Source of the DNA: JAVEYA01 sp034003745
GTDB lineage: Bacteria > Bacillota > Peptococcia > DRI-13 > PHAD01
Assembly (NCBI GenBank): GCA_034003745.1
Contig: JAVEYA010000016.1
Coordinates: 1 to 36,063, forward strand
Length of the DNA: 36,063 bases
Direction: 5' to 3'
This document shows, one piece after another, positions 16,444 to 25,441 of the stretch. The position numbers and the translations under genes were made by a program. Numbering within the stretch: position 1 is the first letter of the stretch; every line of letters begins with the position of its first letter. The notes beneath the pieces were generated by a model, which searched no databases, had not been told where the DNA came from, and saw nothing but the letters and a program-made list of their open reading frames with translations.

Positions 16444-17914
16444 ATATAAAATAATTATCGTTGATGATGAAGTTGGCATTATTGATACGCTGTCCGTTCT
16501 TTTAAAAAGAAGCGGATACCACTTCACGGGCATTACCGATCCTTTGGAAGCAATCGAAAGGATTCGCAATGAGCGATTTGATTTGCTGATACTCGATTTC
16601 TTGATGTATCCGATTCATGGCGATAAATTTGTAGAGAAGATCAGAGAGTTTAACAGGGATATCTATATTCTGCTCTTAACAGGTTACAAGGACCTGGCTC
16701 CTCCTATGGAGACAATTAAGGCCTTAGATATTCAAGGCTACTGTGAAAAGGGGGACCGGTTTGATCAATTGCTCCTGTTGGTGGAATCCGCCATCAAATC
16801 CATCTCTCAAATGCGGACCATTAAAAAATTTCAGGATGGCCTGAATAAGATTTTGCAGGCGGTTCCCAAGATTTATCAGCTTCAGCCTATCGGGAGTATT
16901 CTGGAGGAAATCCTCTTCGAAATATTACCCCTGGTGAACAGCAAGGATGCTTTTATTCTGATGGATGATATGACCCGCATGGTTATAGGCAATAACAGTA
17001 TCTTTAAAGGGATCGGCAAGTATAAGGCAGCTATCGGTGATTTTATGGAAATGCTGGATCCTGCCCTTATGGAGTATATTGGGAGTGCCAGGATCACTAA
17101 AAAAGTTGTCAAAATCGATACAAGGGTGATCATTCCGCTGATGAATGAATTTCAGCAGGATATTGGGATTATTCTGGTGGAGGGGGACCATTCCAGCGAC
17201 GGGATTAAGCTGTTGGAGCTCTACTCCAGTCAGGCGGCGTCCTCCATAGGCAATGCTTTTTTACACTCTTTGGTCAATATTAAAAATGATGAACTGAACA
17301 GGACGTACGATCAATTAAGAGAAACTTATGTGGATACCATAGAGGCTCTGAGAATGGTGGTTGACGCTAAAGACTACTATACAAGGGGACATTCGGACCG
17401 GGTTTCCTATTTTGCTGTTAAAATCGGCAAAGCCTTTGAGCTTTCCGCGGCGGAAACAGAGCTGCTGCGCATCGGCGGTTTGTTCCACGATGTCGGTAAA
17501 ATAGGGACTTCTGATGATATCCTTTATAAAAATACGCAACTCAATGAAAAGGAATATGAGGAAATCAAACAACATCCGATAAGGGGAGCGCGAATCCTTT
17601 CAGCAATTTCCATGTTCAAGGAAGTAATTCCGCTGATAAAATGCCATCATGAACGTATCGACGGGAAAGGGTATCCCGAAGGTTTACGGGGGGAGGAGAT
17701 ACCTCTTCTGGCCAGAATAATTTCCGTTGCGGACGCTTTTGACGCCATGATGTCCGACCGGCATTACCGTTCCAAGCTAAAATTTGAGGAAGCCAGAAAC
17801 CAGTTGCTGGAAGGAGCAGGCGCCCAGTTCGACCGGGAGGTTGTGGAAAAGTTTATTCTTGAACTTTCCGATTTTGAACAGATGTCGAAGGAAATTGCCC
17901 ATACTTATAAATGA
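16412..17914 (+). CDS. Response regulator with REC, middle linker domain and HD-GYP c-di-GMP phosphodiesterase
   Basis: The 500-residue protein starts at a GTG inside the kinase gene, behind a G-rich site. The receiver domain (about 8-125) has the acidic pair in VDDE, phospho-acceptor D62 in LILDF and an LLLTGY segment. A middle region (about 130-300) looks GAF-like. The C-terminal HD-GYP domain (about 310-500) has H359-D360 and H412-H413-ERIDGKGYPEGL, the full catalytic set for hydrolysing cyclic di-GMP. It is the evident partner of the overlapping kinase. Output is therefore enzymatic lowering of c-di-GMP rather than direct DNA binding. No terminator of convincing strength follows; a 9-bp stem near 17970-18000 is weak. 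Confidence 0.92.
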   Translation: MRQAKKQISSEYKIIIVDDEVGIIDTLSVLLKRSGYHFTGITDPLEAIERIRNERFDLLILDFLMYPIHGDKFVEKIREFNRDIYILLLTGYKDLAPPMETIKALDIQGYCEKGDRFDQLLLLVESAIKSISQMRTIKKFQDGLNKILQAVPKIYQLQPIGSILEEILFEILPLVNSKDAFILMDDMTRMVIGNNSIFKGIGKYKAAIGDFMEMLDPALMEYIGSARITKKVVKIDTRVIIPLMNEFQQDIGIILVEGDHSSDGIKLLELYSSQAASSIGNAFLHSLVNIKNDELNRTYDQLRETYVDTIEALRMVVDAKDYYTRGHSDRVSYFAVKIGKAFELSAAETELLRIGGLFHDVGKIGTSDDILYKNTQLNEKEYEEIKQHPIRGARILSAISMFKEVIPLIKCHHERIDGKGYPEGLRGEEIPLLARIISVADAFDAMMSDRHYRSKLKFEEARNQLLEGAGAQFDREVVEKFILELSDFEQMSKEIAHTYK

Positions 17915-18018
17915 GCTGCTCCATTTTCACTTTGCACCATAAACAGTAAATCCCGTACGAAACGGTATACAATAAGCCTTGAACGCTCGGGGTTTATTGT
18001 CTATAGGAGGAGGCTGCG

Positions 18019-18498
18019 ATGCTTAATATATTACTTTATACAATTACGATTGCTATATTGGCGATATCTTTCGTTAAAAACAAAAAGAAAACAAAAATGG
18101 CCTTAAAAAAAGCATGGAAGTCGTTTGAAAATATTCTACCTCAGTTCTTATCCATATTAATATTAATCGGGATAATGTTAGCCTTGCTAAGCCCGGAAAC
18201 AATATCAAAGCTGATTGGTCAAGAGTCGGGGTGGTTTGGGATGATAATTGCAGCTCTTGTGGGATCGATAACGCTTATACCGGGATTTATCGCTTTTCCT
18301 TTGGCTTCCGCTTTGCTAAATAGTGGCGCCGGATTAATGCAAATGGCAGTCTTCATTTCCACATTAATGATGGTTGGAGTTGTTACTATGCCGCTAGAAA
18401 TACAATACTTTGGTAAAAAGGCAGCTATAATAAGAAATTCCCTAGCTTTTATTTTTTCATTCTTTGTAGCTCTGATTATAGGGGTGGTATTAAAATGA
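18019..18498 (+). CDS. ArsP/UPF0718-type permease, first half (split)
   Basis: This 159-residue membrane protein has about four helices. Its core LVGSITLIPGFIAFPLA and STLMMVGVVTMPLEIQYFG match one half of the COG0701 predicted permease family (ArsP-like), whose members are usually about 300-350 residues with an internal repeat. The second half is encoded by the next gene, which starts inside the last codons of this one (4-base ATGA overlap). The start has an AGGAGGAG site. Codon use is much more AT-rich than the neighbours, which suggests acquisition. The substrate is unknown; organoarsenical export is known for some relatives only. Confidence 0.75.
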   Translation: MLNILLYTITIAILAISFVKNKKKTKMALKKAWKSFENILPQFLSILILIGIMLALLSPETISKLIGQESGWFGMIIAALVGSITLIPGFIAFPLASALLNSGAGLMQMAVFISTLMMVGVVTMPLEIQYFGKKAAIIRNSLAFIFSFFVALIIGVVLK

Positions 18499-19031
18499 GC
18501 GAATTAGTGAAGAGGTATAAGGTCTTTCTTATTTTAATTATGATAAACGTATTGATTTTAGTTTTCGATAAGCCTTTGGGCCAAAAATCTTTCCAAATAA
18601 CATGGAATAATACTCTCGAAATGTTGTTAGTTCTTCCACCCATATTTATTTTATTAGGACTGTTAGATGTATGGGTAGAGCGTGAAACAATTATAAAATA
18701 CATGGGTAACAATTCCAGCTTTTTAGGTATTCTATTATCTTTTTTACTTGGATCGGCAGCGGCAGGACCGCTTTATGCTGCTTTTCCTATTGCCGGGGTG
18801 TTATTAAAAAAGGGAAGCAGCTTGTCCAATGTATTAATTTTTATTGGTGCTTGGTCCACAACCAAAATTCCTTTGCTATTATTTGAAATGTCAGCAATGG
18901 GTTGGGAATTTATGTTTACTCGTTTTATCGTAAATATTATTGGCATACTGTTGATTGCTTATATTACGGAAAGAGTGCTGAAGGAAATAGATATAAAAGA
19001 AATTTATGACAACGCTTTAACTAAATCGTAA
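18495..19031 (+). CDS. ArsP/UPF0718-type permease, second half (split)
   Basis: This 178-residue membrane protein carries the second copy of the family repeat (LGSAAAGPLYAAFPIAGVLL and FIGAWSTTKIPLLLFE). Together with the previous gene it would make a two-subunit version of a permease that is normally one chain. It is translationally coupled to its partner by a 4-base overlap and shares its AT-rich composition. The SAAAGP and STTKIP segments are the mirror of PGF and GVVTMP in the partner, consistent with two half-channels. It ends just before a strong terminator. Confidence 0.75.
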   Translation: MSELVKRYKVFLILIMINVLILVFDKPLGQKSFQITWNNTLEMLLVLPPIFILLGLLDVWVERETIIKYMGNNSSFLGILLSFLLGSAAAGPLYAAFPIAGVLLKKGSSLSNVLIFIGAWSTTKIPLLLFEMSAMGWEFMFTRFIVNIIGILLIAYITERVLKEIDIKEIYDNALTKS

Positions 19032-19048
19032 TAAGGTTGTATGGTATA

Positions 19049-19093
19049 ATATGAGTGCATTTTGTCGGATGGGGAAATGCACTCATATTTTTG
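19049..19093 (+). terminator. Intrinsic terminator after the split permease
   Basis: A 14-bp perfect stem (19049-19062 with 19075-19088) and 12-base loop are followed by five T. It lies inside the upstream extension of the next reading frame, so the ATG at 19051 is not a real start. Confidence 0.85.
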
Positions 19094-19119
19094 TTTTCGG
19101 TGAAAGAAGGGGTTGCCTG

Positions 19120-20261
19120 GTGAGGAGGATTCTGTTTAAAAAAATAACCGCTATCCTCTTAAGCTTGTTGATTCTTATTTCCAGCGCGTCAGGGTGCGGC
19201 GGCAAAGCAAATGACGTTGCGGGCACAGGCGCGCCCATACTCACCAGTGAGCCTATGGACGATCCCGCAGGCTCAACTGCGGTTGCCGACATTGAAGAGG
19301 CGCCGCCGGATAATGACTGGCAGTTTGACACACCGGAAAATCATGGGGTAGACGGGGCGATTCTTGAGCGTTTTCATGACGCGATCAAAGAAATAGAAAT
19401 GTATTCTGTTGTAATCGTGAAAGACGGGTACATCATAGACGAATATTATAAGCAGGATTATGATGAGCGCAGCGTATTCCGGCTGAATTCCTGCACGAAA
19501 AGCTTTACGTCCGCACTCATTGGCATCACGCTCGAAAAAGGTCTGCTGGACAGCGTAGATACCAAGCTGACGGAGTTTTTCCCTCAGCTTGCCGATTCGG
19601 ATAGCGCATACAAAAAAGAAATCACCATAGCGCATCTGCTTGAGCATACATCGGGAATTCGGTGGCCGGAGTCGGGCGGGCCGATGTTCCGCAACTTTGT
19701 GGAATCAGAGAATTGGGTGGACTTTGTTTTATCCCAGCCAATGGCCGCAAAACCCGGATCCAGATTCAATTACAGTACAGGCGGATCCCATCTGCTTTCC
19801 GCGATTATAGAGCAGGCCGCCGGACAAGCGCTTATGATTTTGCCCTGGAACATCTCTTCCAACCCCTTGGTATGGAGAGCGTCCAGTGGAGAACTGACCC
19901 GCAGGGTAGTACGGACGGCGGAAACGGTGTCTCCATGAATGCGCGGGACGCGGCAAAATTCGGGCAGCTTTATCTGAACGGCGGCAAATGGAAAGGCCGG
20001 CAGATCGTACCGGAAAAATGGGTGGCGGAATCCACCAAGCCCCAGTCTGCAGCACAGCCGGTCCCCGGATATGGGTATCAATGGTGGCTCCGGAGGTTTG
20101 GGACCCTCAATACGTATTTTGCCTTGGGCCACGGAGGGCAATATATTGTTGTAGTTCCCGATCTGGAGCTGGTAGCTGTGTCAACCGGCCGTTTTCCTTC
20201 AGGCCAATATCCCTTCCTGAATTATTTCCGAGATTATATTCTTGCCGCGTGCGGGTATTGA
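19120..20261 (+). pseudogene. Beta-lactamase-family serine hydrolase lipoprotein, frameshifted
   Basis: The gene starts at a GTG at 19120 behind AGAAGGGG and encodes a lipoprotein signal (SASGC lipobox). A class C beta-lactamase/esterase-like domain follows. The serine motif SCTK is in NSCTKSF, the tyrosine motif in FNYSTGG, and the KTG-equivalent is LGHGGQY. The first frame runs to 19938 but becomes nonsense after EQAAGQ near 19829. The second frame picks up SAYDFALEHLFQPLG and continues to the true end at 20261. One missing base in the short A run at about 19827-19829 explains this. It is either a real inactivation or an assembly error. GC-rich codon use resembles the following gene. Intact relatives are cell-surface hydrolases of unknown substrate. 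Confidence 0.85.
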
Positions 20262-20295
20262 TCGCCGCAGGGCTGCTTAACTATATGGACACAAA

Positions 20296-20324
20296 AAACC
20301 ACTAATCTCGGTGGTTTATTTTTT
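20296..20324 (+). terminator. Intrinsic terminator after the hydrolase gene
   Basis: A 7-bp stem (20296-20302 with 20311-20317) and an 8-base loop are followed by ATTTTTT. Confidence 0.75.
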
Positions 20325-20427
20325 ATAATAGGGTAGAAGATTGTCATAAATTATCAGAAATAATAGTAAAATGTCAATATTTACGGTATACTTTTCTTAA
20401 CTAACTCAGCTCTGCGAGAGGAAAAGT

Positions 20428-22758
20428 ATGGACAAGCTGCTCAAAGCCATTGCTCAAAGGTTCCGCCTGCTCGTAAGGAAAAAGTGCGACGGTTCACGGT
20501 CCGGCGCTTCGCCGGATCCGGCTTTCGCTGCGCTTCGGAGGCAGCTGGATGTTTTGCAGGAAAGCGAGCAGGGCCTTCGCATCACGCTTTTGAGCATCGG
20601 TGACGGCGTCATCACCACCGACCATGAGGCGCGCATCACATTTTTGAACCCTTCTGCGCAGGAGCTGATGGGCTGGACGCTCGAGCAGGCTTTGGGCAGG
20701 CCCTTCCCGGAAGTATTCCACATCTATAACAGCCTAACGGACCAGCCTGCAGAAGACATCGTGCAGACGGTGTTGACCACGAAACGCAAGGTGAATCTGA
20801 GCAATCATACGGTACTCATCAGACCTGACGGCACGCGCCGCCATATCAGCGACAGCGCCGCACCCATTCACGACGCCCAAGGGAACGTTACGGGCGTTGT
20901 TCTTGTTTTCAGCGACGTTACCGAGCGGTATGAGCTCCAGCGCCGTCTCCGTCTCTCCGAGGCGCAGTACCGATCTGCGTTTGAGCAAACCGTCATAAGC
21001 GAACAGCGCTTAAAGCGTGCGCAGGAGCTTTCACATACCGGAAACTGGGAGATCGACCTTTTAAAAAGGCAAATGTGGGCTTCCGACGAGGCATTTCGAA
21101 TTTACGGCTTTGCAATAGAACCCGATAATCAGCTCCCCTTGGCCGTCGCGCAAAGCGCCGTAGTTCCCGAGCACCGCGAATTGATGGACGAGATGCTGGA
21201 GCGGCTTTTGAAATACGATGCCCCCTACGACGTCGAATTTTCCATTTGCCGTTTTCCCGACGGAAACAGGCGCGAAGTGCATTCCATCGCCGTGGCTGAG
21301 CGGGATGCGAGCGGGCAGCCCCTGCGCGTAATCGGCGTGCTGCAGGACATCACCGAAAGGCGGCAGCTGAAGGAGGAATACGGTAAAGCGCTTTCCACAA
21401 CCCTCGACGGCTTCTGGTTATGCGACAAAAACGTTTGCGTTACACTCGTAAACGATGCCATCTGTTCCATGCTCGGCTATACCCGCGAGGAGATCATAGG
21501 CAGGCACGTACGCGAGTTTGAGGCCTATCTGGATCCGGCAGGGATGCGTGCGCAGAGGGAACGCGTGCTGGCCTCGGGGGCCGAACGGTTTGAGACTAAA
21601 ATGCGCCGCAAAGATGGCAGCGTGCTCGATGTTGAGGTCTCTCTCAGTTATATTCCGAGCTCCGAATCTACCTGTGCGTTTATGAGGGATATCACCGAGC
21701 GCAAATGCCGGGAAAACCGTATCCGCTATCTCAGCTACCACGACGTGCTGACGGGGCTTTACAACCGCGCATTTTTCGAGGAGGAATGCGCGCGGCTTGA
21801 CGAAAAGGGCTTATTGCCCGTAAGCGTTGTAATGGGCGATATCAACGGTCTGAAGCTTACCAACGATGTATTCGGCCATGCACAAGGCGATAAGCTTTTG
21901 TGTGCCATCGCGAAAATTCTTTCCGACTGCGCACGGCCCGAGGACTTCGTGGTCCGCATCGGGGGCGACGAGTTCTGCCTTTTGATGCCTTGCGCGGGGT
22001 CGGAGGAAGCAAAAGCGCTTTGCGAGCGGATACTGTTCACCTGCGAGCGCGAAACGGTGCACTTCGACGACGGCAGCGAAATGTATCCGAGCGTGGCCGT
22101 GGGATATGCCACGCGGTGGACGGCGGAGCGCAGCTTCAATGAGACTTTCAAAGAAGCCGAAGACGCCATGTACAAACGCAAGCTCTTGGAACGCAAGAGC
22201 TTGCACAGCACGGTCATCTCCTCCATTCGCATAACGATGTACGAAAAGAGCCGCGAAACGCGCGAGCATGCGGACCGGCTGACCGAAATGGCCTGCAGTC
22301 TGGGTCGAAAGCTTGAGCTGGATGACGCACAGCTTTCGGAACTCGAGCTTTTGTGCTCCCTGCATGACCTCGGAAAAATCGGCATTCCCGAGCACATCCT
22401 CGACAAGCCCGGCCCGCTTACCGAGGAAGAGTGGTTTGAAATGCGCAAGCATCCCGAAATCGGCTACCGCATCGCGCAGGCTTCGCCGGAACTTATGGGC
22501 GTGGCTGAAGCCATCCTTTGCCATCACGAGCGCTGGGACGGTAAAGGTTATCCGCAGGGCCTCAAGGAAAACAGCATCCCTCTTCTCGCACGCATCCTCA
22601 GCGTTGCCGACAGCTTCGACGCTATGACGTATGACCGCGTGTACCACAAGGCCATTTCACGCGAGCAGGCATTTGCCGAAATCGAGGCCTGCGCCGGCAG
22701 CCAGTTTGACCCGGAAATCGCCGCCCTGTTCGTCCGCATGATGCGGGACGAGAGATAA
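20428..22758 (+). CDS. PAS-PAS-PAS-GGDEF-HD-GYP signalling protein
   Basis: The 776-residue soluble protein has three PAS domains in a row (about 45-170, 195-315 and 325-430), each ending in a DxTER motif. A diguanylate cyclase domain follows with an intact GGDEF (512-516), then an HD-GYP phosphodiesterase with H646-D647 and H699-H700-ERWDGKGYP. Both c-di-GMP synthesis and breakdown centres appear complete, so PAS-sensed signals may decide the net activity. No membrane segment is seen. A GAGAGG site precedes the ATG. The gene is notably GC-rich (many GCG, CGC codons) compared with the etf and HydE-like operons, which suggests horizontal origin. It is flanked by terminators and probably transcribed alone. 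Confidence 0.92.
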   Translation: MDKLLKAIAQRFRLLVRKKCDGSRSGASPDPAFAALRRQLDVLQESEQGLRITLLSIGDGVITTDHEARITFLNPSAQELMGWTLEQALGRPFPEVFHIYNSLTDQPAEDIVQTVLTTKRKVNLSNHTVLIRPDGTRRHISDSAAPIHDAQGNVTGVVLVFSDVTERYELQRRLRLSEAQYRSAFEQTVISEQRLKRAQELSHTGNWEIDLLKRQMWASDEAFRIYGFAIEPDNQLPLAVAQSAVVPEHRELMDEMLERLLKYDAPYDVEFSICRFPDGNRREVHSIAVAERDASGQPLRVIGVLQDITERRQLKEEYGKALSTTLDGFWLCDKNVCVTLVNDAICSMLGYTREEIIGRHVREFEAYLDPAGMRAQRERVLASGAERFETKMRRKDGSVLDVEVSLSYIPSSESTCAFMRDITERKCRENRIRYLSYHDVLTGLYNRAFFEEECARLDEKGLLPVSVVMGDINGLKLTNDVFGHAQGDKLLCAIAKILSDCARPEDFVVRIGGDEFCLLMPCAGSEEAKALCERILFTCERETVHFDDGSEMYPSVAVGYATRWTAERSFNETFKEAEDAMYKRKLLERKSLHSTVISSIRITMYEKSRETREHADRLTEMACSLGRKLELDDAQLSELELLCSLHDLGKIGIPEHILDKPGPLTEEEWFEMRKHPEIGYRIAQASPELMGVAEAILCHHERWDGKGYPQGLKENSIPLLARILSVADSFDAMTYDRVYHKAISREQAFAEIEACAGSQFDPEIAALFVRMMRDER

Positions 22759-22821
22759 GCCGCTTTTTTGGCATATTCGATACGTATTCTCTTGTTGATA
22801 TAGTTGAACGACATAACAAAG

Positions 22822-22855
22822 AAGAGCCGGAATTTGCATTCTCCGACTCTTTTTC
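22822..22855 (+). terminator. Intrinsic terminator after the GGDEF/HD-GYP gene
   Basis: A 10-bp stem with one mismatch (22822-22831 with 22842-22851) and a 10-base loop runs into TTTTTCTC. The remaining bases to 23052 hold no gene I can support; a short stem at 22983-23002 lacks a T tract. Confidence 0.75.
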
Positions 22856-23052
22856 TCTTGACGAATTGTATATTTTTAGTACACACGGACTAAAGATAAG
22901 ATTACCAAAATAATTAGGGTATGCGTCATGGACCTTTTATCCTGCTGTACAATTGAACTGCTTTTTGGCGAGAGACTGGCGGAGGGATGACTGTCTATCC
23001 CTTGCGCGTCATTCTTTAATAAAGATGACCACAAACCCTTGACGTTACTTCA

Positions 23053-24027
23053 TTAACAGTTCATCTTGCTCAATTCGGCCATTTTTCGGATATGTTCAAG
23101 ACCAAGAACCGTTCTATTATCGACTACACTGAAAATTTTAGCAAGGGTATCGGGCAGCAGATCAGCAAAAAGCGTATTTGCCCCTGCATTAAGAGCATTC
23201 AAATTACCTTCTTCGTCGGCTAAACCTTTTGTTTCATTTTCTCCGGGTTGTTGAGCTGTAATATTTATCTTGGGCATCATCAGCCTTAAAATAGCAATCT
23301 CTTTTAAATTCAATTCGAGACTGCCGCGCCCCCCTTCTTGTGCCAAGGGTGTATTTTTGGCCGGTTGGTAGGGTATGACCGGAGCCCAACTGATTTGCAG
23401 CTTTCTCATTAAAAGTATATCTTCACACAGATCATCTAAGGTTTGCCCGGGATAATCTACAATATTGCCGGAAGCCAGCGCCATGCCGCTTTGCTTTATC
23501 CATTTTATACAGTTCAGTCTTTTTGCGAAGGTCGTATTCGGCTTTAAACGATTAAAATCTTTCTCATTAGAGGTCTCAAATTTTAAAACGTATTCATCAA
23601 CCCCTGCCGCCCGGAGCGCCTGGTATTGTTCCCGACAAAATTCTCCACAAGCCATACTGAGCCAAAAACCCAGCTTTTTGATTTGTTCGCTAATCTTTAA
23701 CAAGTTATTAAAACCATATTTAGGATCTTCTCCGGAAATTAAAAAAATTTGCCGGAACCCCAGGTTATAAGCGGCTTGGGCAGAGAGAATAATAGTTTCA
23801 GGGTCAATTCTGTAACGCTCTAAAGTATGGTTCCCAGCGCCCATTCCGCAATAAAGGCATTGATTTTTACAGATGTTATCGAATCCCAACATAGCTACGG
23901 CTCGTAAAAGATCGTTATTTTGTTCTTTATAGGTCTTTTTTGCTTCGGGCATTACTGTATTTTTGAATTCTTCAAATGGCATCAGTAAAATTTCCCGGAT
24001 ATCCTTTTTCGTTTCCGGTTTAAACAT
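23053..24027 (-). CDS. HydE-like radical SAM enzyme (BioB/HydE/PylB superfamily)
   Basis: The 324-residue protein has a radical SAM motif C53-KNQ-C57-LY-C60 followed by GMGAGN. The later segments LISGED, MACGEFCREQY, LKFETSNEKDFNRLKP and SGNIVDYPGQTLDDL resemble the [FeFe]-hydrogenase maturase HydE more than BioB. It is the last gene of a - strand operon and overlaps the ABC ATPase by 8 bp. The first gene of that operon is a TM1266-like protein, a family usually found with HydE, HydF and HydG. Whether this is the hydrogenase maturase itself or a paralogue working on an imported compound cannot be told; no hydF, hydG or hydrogenase gene is in the window. Confidence 0.82.
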   Translation of the reverse strand: MFKPETKKDIREILLMPFEEFKNTVMPEAKKTYKEQNNDLLRAVAMLGFDNICKNQCLYCGMGAGNHTLERYRIDPETIILSAQAAYNLGFRQIFLISGEDPKYGFNNLLKISEQIKKLGFWLSMACGEFCREQYQALRAAGVDEYVLKFETSNEKDFNRLKPNTTFAKRLNCIKWIKQSGMALASGNIVDYPGQTLDDLCEDILLMRKLQISWAPVIPYQPAKNTPLAQEGGRGSLELNLKEIAILRLMMPKINITAQQPGENETKGLADEEGNLNALNAGANTLFADLLPDTLAKIFSVVDNRTVLGLEHIRKMAELSKMNC

Positions 24028-24625
24028 TGGCCGTTTCTCCCTTTTTTATATAAATAGCTTCTTGGCACATAGCTTTGGCTTCATCAGGATCGTGGGTAAT
24101 CATAACCACTGTCTTGTTTTGTGTATTTGTTTTGGTATATTCCATAACGGTTTTTTTAGTTGCTTCATCAAGGCCTTTGAAAGGTTCATCCAAAAAAAGC
24201 ACATCCCGGTCGGCTAAAACAGCGCGTACGATGGAGACTCGCCTTCTCATCCCGCCGCTTAGTTCTCTGACGGGTTTATATAAGCTATCATCCAGGCCTA
24301 TCTCGCTGAGATGATCTTCAATAATCTTGTTGCTGATTTTGTAGCTGGTTTTTTTAGAGCAGACCAAACGCACATTGGCCACGGCGCTGAATGATTCACA
24401 AAGTCTTTCCTCCTGAAAAACAGCGCTTTTTTTGGCGGGGACCCCAACGATCTCTCCGCTATCAGGCTGCATCAGGCCCATCAAGATATTTAAAAGAGTA
24501 GTTTTACCCGCACCGGAAGGCCCCATAAGACAAGTTACTTGCCCTTTCTTCAACTTCGCGGAAAAGTTTTGGAACACGACTTGATCTCCAAAGCTTTTAT
24601 AAAGGTTTTTAATTTCGATATCCAT
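24020..24625 (-). CDS. ABC transporter ATP-binding protein (SsuB/TauB/NrtD type)
   Basis: This 201-residue ATPase is a little short for the family (about 240-260). It has Walker A GPSGAGKT at 35-42, the signature LSGGMRRR, Walker B VLFLDEP and the switch histidine in ITHD. It powers import through the permease encoded 6 bp upstream. It overlaps the HydE-like gene by 8 bp, indicating translational coupling between transport and the radical SAM step. Confidence 0.9.
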   Translation of the reverse strand: MDIEIKNLYKSFGDQVVFQNFSAKLKKGQVTCLMGPSGAGKTTLLNILMGLMQPDSGEIVGVPAKKSAVFQEERLCESFSAVANVRLVCSKKTSYKISNKIIEDHLSEIGLDDSLYKPVRELSGGMRRRVSIVRAVLADRDVLFLDEPFKGLDEATKKTVMEYTKTNTQNKTVVMITHDPDEAKAMCQEAIYIKKGETANV

Positions 24626-24631
24626 GCGGAT

Positions 24632-25441
24632 TTATTCCCCTTTGCCCAAAAATATTTTCAGACCGGAGATGAAAAGTTTTTCAAAAAGAATGCTGATCAT
24701 GATGATTATGACGGTCCAGGCAAAAAGATCTCCGGAGCTAAAGTACACTTTGGCTTCGTAGAGCTTTTCACCGATGGAACCTGCGGGTATCCCAATCACC
24801 TCTGCCGCTATCCCGGCCTTCCAAGACATGCCGATGGAGACGCTGCAAGCTGAAATCAAATAGGGGCTGATTTGTGGCACATAGATATAGCGGAGCCGGC
24901 GCCACCAAGTTACTTCAAAAAGCCAGGCCATTTCCAGAAGCTTCGAATCCGTTGTCTTAATACCCTGAAGAACATTAGTATAAACGACGGGCAGGACGAT
25001 CAGAAAAGCAATGAAAACCGACAGGCTGCGGGCATCCAGCCAAATAAGACAAAGAATGATAAAAGAAGCTATGGGGGTGGACTTGATTATAGAAATATAG
25101 GGCCAGAGTACGACCTCCGCAAGGCGAAAGCGGCCGGCCAAGGCAGCAAAAACAATCGCAGTAAACAAGCCTAGCAAAAATCCTGCCGCTATACGTAAAA
25201 CGGAAAAGGCTGCCACACCCCAAGCGCCGGTATCTAATAATAAGACAGCCAGTTTTTTTAGCACAATAAAAGGAGTGACAAGCAACAACTGATTATTTAC
25301 CAGCATTGCGCCAACTTGCCATAAACAAAGCGCGATTATAATTGCTGCGGTAATTTCTAAATTTCTTCTATCTTTGGTAGTAGAAGTCGTCTCCCGGGAG
25401 CGATCCGCCGATTGATTTTGGATTTTGTTCAAAAAGGACAT
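24632..25441 (-). CDS. ABC transporter permease (SsuC/TauC type)
   Basis: This 269-residue inner-membrane permease has about six helices and the BPD_transp_1 coupling segment (EMAWLFEVTWWRRLRYIYVPQ, residues about 170-190). The N-terminal 30 residues are hydrophilic. The start ATG at 25441 lies 74 bp inside the 3' end of the substrate-binding protein gene. It is supported by a GGAGGGG site at proper spacing, so the long overlap appears genuine. Confidence 0.88.
   Translation of the reverse strand: MSFLNKIQNQSADRSRETTSTTKDRRNLEITAAIIIALCLWQVGAMLVNNQLLLVTPFIVLKKLAVLLLDTGAWGVAAFSVLRIAAGFLLGLFTAIVFAALAGRFRLAEVVLWPYISIIKSTPIASFIILCLIWLDARSLSVFIAFLIVLPVVYTNVLQGIKTTDSKLLEMAWLFEVTWWRRLRYIYVPQISPYLISACSVSIGMSWKAGIAAEVIGIPAGSIGEKLYEAKVYFSSGDLFAWTVIIIMISILFEKLFISGLKIFLGKGE

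Noticed and set aside
17960..18000. Possible terminator after the HD-GYP response regulator
   Set aside because: The 9-bp stem is AT-rich with a G-U pair, an 11-base loop and no T tract.
19051..19119. Upstream extension of the hydrolase gene from an ATG at 19051
   Set aside because: It starts inside the terminator hairpin of the permease pair and has no ribosome binding site; the GTG at 19120 with AGAAGGGG and a proper lipoprotein signal is better.
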